33,485 nucleotides of DNA from JBPEXY01 sp052031065. GTDB lineage: Bacteria > Pseudomonadota > Gammaproteobacteria > Immundisolibacterales > Immundisolibacteraceae. Location of the stretch: assembly GCA_052031065.1 (NCBI GenBank), contig JBPEXY010000216.1, positions 1 to 33,485 of the forward strand, given 5' to 3'. The notes under the pieces were generated by a model. It ran no database searches and had not been told where the DNA came from. It saw only the letters and a program-made list of their open reading frames with translations. Of the stretch, positions 32,244 to 33,485 are shown one piece after another. A program made the translations under genes and the position numbers. The first letter of the stretch is position 1, and the number at the start of each line of letters is the position of its first letter.

Positions 32244-33390
32244 GTGGTTAGCCACCTTCGTACTCTGGTTGTTCTGCGGGATTACTGAAAGTTCAACCCT
32301 GGCAGCTATTGAACGCCTTCCCGGCTATCATCAACTACCTTCTGGGCAGCGGTTTCAGGTTGAACTGATCGCGACCGGGCTGAATATTCCCTGGGACATG
32401 GAATTTGCCGCAGATGGCGCACTGCTGGTCACCGAGCGGCCGGGTCGGCTGATTTTGATTGATGCCCAGGGTGCCCGGGAGCTGGATCGGATAAGTGATG
32501 TTTTGATGCGCGGTGAGGCTGGATTGATGGGTTTTGCGCTGTATCAGCAGAGTCGTGATCAGCGCTATATTTTTCTCTGTTACTCGGCCCAGAAGGGTCT
32601 GTTCGGTGTAGAAAACCGGTTGGTGAAGGCGTTGCTGGGGCGGTTTGGTCTGCTGCAGCAAGAGCAGTTGCTAAGCTGGCGTGGCGATAAATTTCATAAC
32701 GGCTGTCAGGTGGCAATTGGCCCGGATCAGAAACTCTATGTCACCACCGGGGATGCGACTGAAGGTCCTCTGGCGCAGCAGCCAGAGTCCCTGTTGGGCA
32801 AAGTATTGCGCCTGGAGCTCGACGGTTCGATTCCAGCTGACAACCCGATTGCCGGTTCCGCAGTTTACTCAATCGGTCACCGCAATCCCCAGGGGTTGAC
32901 CTGGCACCCCGGTCGACAGCAGCTCTATGTTGTTGAACATGGTCCCTCCGGGTTTGATGGTGTTCCGGGGGGAGATGAGCTCAACCTGATCCGGCCCGGT
33001 GAAAACTATGGCTGGCCGAACATTAACAGAGCTGAACAGCGAGCTGGGCTGGTGGCACCCCTCTACTGGTGGGAGCAGTCGGTAGCGCCGGCGGCGCTGG
33101 CCTTTAGCGGCAGTGAAGACCGAGGGGATGGCCGAGGGAAAGGATTGCATAGCGCGGAGCATCTTGTCATCACCACGCTGGTCGGCGAAGCGTTGATCTG
33201 GCTGGAGCTGGACCGTGCCGGAAACCCGCTGTCAGAACATCGCATGCTCCATCAACAATTTGGTCGCCTGCGGGCGTTAACTCCCGGTCCGGACGGTCAT
33301 CTCTACTTCGCTACTAGTAATCGGGATGGACGCGGACAGCCGGCAGTTGGGGATGACCGGATACTCAGGCTGATCAAGGTTTCCCGCTAG
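32221..33390 (+). CDS. Secreted PQQ-dependent aldose sugar dehydrogenase-like protein
   Basis: The 389-residue protein resembles soluble aldose sugar dehydrogenase (YliI-type), a six-bladed propeller that oxidises sugars using pyrroloquinoline quinone. An N-terminal signal peptide is visible (basic start, then WLATFVLWLFCG and a cleavage-like AIT..SSTLAA region). Propeller landmarks are FHNGCQVAIGPDQKLYVTTGD with the candidate catalytic His, YSIGHRNPQGLTWHPG, VVEHGPSGFDGVPGGDELN, and GENYGWPNI. The start at ATG 32221 gives a signal peptide of normal length; 32158 would add residues. PQQ biosynthesis genes are not in the window. It overlaps the nucleotidase gene by 23 bp. Natural substrate and cofactor use are inferred from the family. 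Confidence 0.88.
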   Translation: MAWRTNSKWLATFVLWLFCGITESSTLAAIERLPGYHQLPSGQRFQVELIATGLNIPWDMEFAADGALLVTERPGRLILIDAQGARELDRISDVLMRGEAGLMGFALYQQSRDQRYIFLCYSAQKGLFGVENRLVKALLGRFGLLQQEQLLSWRGDKFHNGCQVAIGPDQKLYVTTGDATEGPLAQQPESLLGKVLRLELDGSIPADNPIAGSAVYSIGHRNPQGLTWHPGRQQLYVVEHGPSGFDGVPGGDELNLIRPGENYGWPNINRAEQRAGLVAPLYWWEQSVAPAALAFSGSEDRGDGRGKGLHSAEHLVITTLVGEALIWLELDRAGNPLSEHRMLHQQFGRLRALTPGPDGHLYFATSNRDGRGQPAVGDDRILRLIKVSR

Positions 33391-33412
33391 TGGTAATTAG
33401 TGGCCCTCGCGG

Positions 33413-33485
33413 TCAGTTGCTGGCGGATTTCTTTAACTCGATAAGCCGATCCAGCTCCTGTTTCAGTCGCGGCAATATCTCATCG
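33413..33485 (-). CDS. C-terminal fragment of an unidentified protein, cut by the window edge
   Basis: On the minus strand an open frame enters from the right edge and ends with TGA at 33413-33415. The visible tail reads DEILPRLKQELDRLIELKKS followed by three residues, a charged amphipathic helix that could be a coiled coil. The stop is 22 bp from the convergent sugar dehydrogenase stop. The fragment is too short to assign. Confidence 0.5.
   Translation of the reverse strand, partial: DEILPRLKQELDRLIELKKSASN

Overview
The window is core chromosome of a gammaproteobacterium at moderate GC. The evidence is the gene orders pilU-pilT / yggS-proC-yggT and atpIBEFHAGDC-glmU-glmS, a class II ribonucleotide reductase split into NrdJa and NrdJb as in Pseudomonas aeruginosa, a Mg-type HemB, and a Fur-controlled bfd-bfr pair. 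A membrane pyrophosphatase (HppA), which enteric bacteria and pseudomonads usually lack, points to a free-living or symbiotic purple-sulfur/sulfur-oxidiser type lineage (Chromatiales-like). That placement is inference, not proof. There is no prophage, insertion sequence, CRISPR array, tRNA or rRNA in the window.

Layout. Positions 1-918 hold a possibly structured leader and moaD-moaE (molybdopterin synthase). hppA runs convergently (1059-3074, minus) and has its own strong terminator. From 3374 to 5928 come adk, hemB and aroE. The type IV pilus retraction ATPases pilU and pilT (6020-8278, minus) are divergent from yggS-proC-yggT and a HAD nucleotidase (8625-11596). A 413-bp regulatory region with two NrdR boxes exactly 200 bp apart precedes nrdJa-nrdJb (12010-14787). 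Two small genes follow: a minus-strand three-helix membrane protein and a DUF493 protein. The complete F1Fo ATP synthase operon (15792-22860) is preceded by a recognisable sigma-70 promoter. It ends at a strong hairpin terminator that abuts the start of glmU, and glmS follows.

From 26383 to 27267 a Fur box precedes bfd, then bfr. On the minus strand come a rhodanese, dgkA, a quinone-oxidoreductase-like dehydrogenase and a PilZ-like protein (27315-29711). The right end carries an AAHS-type MFS transporter, a cytosolic 5'-nucleotidase, a secreted PQQ-type sugar dehydrogenase, and the C-terminal tail of a minus-strand gene at the edge.

How it works together. HppA and the ATP synthase link pyrophosphate hydrolysis, ion gradients and ATP. 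Adk and the nucleotidases maintain nucleotide pools, and NrdJ makes deoxynucleotides under NrdR control. GlmU and GlmS make UDP-GlcNAc. Bfd and Bfr store and release iron.

I found no undescribed multi-gene system. The most notable signals are small. atpI is split by a -1 frame change at a run of nine T. The NrdR boxes are 200 bp apart and the proximal one overlaps a candidate promoter. A perfect 9-bp-arm hairpin lies between nrdJa and nrdJb. A perfect 15-bp inverted repeat follows nrdJb. The terminator 3' arm could serve as the glmU ribosome binding site. HppA has K+-dependent, Na+-type sequence markers.
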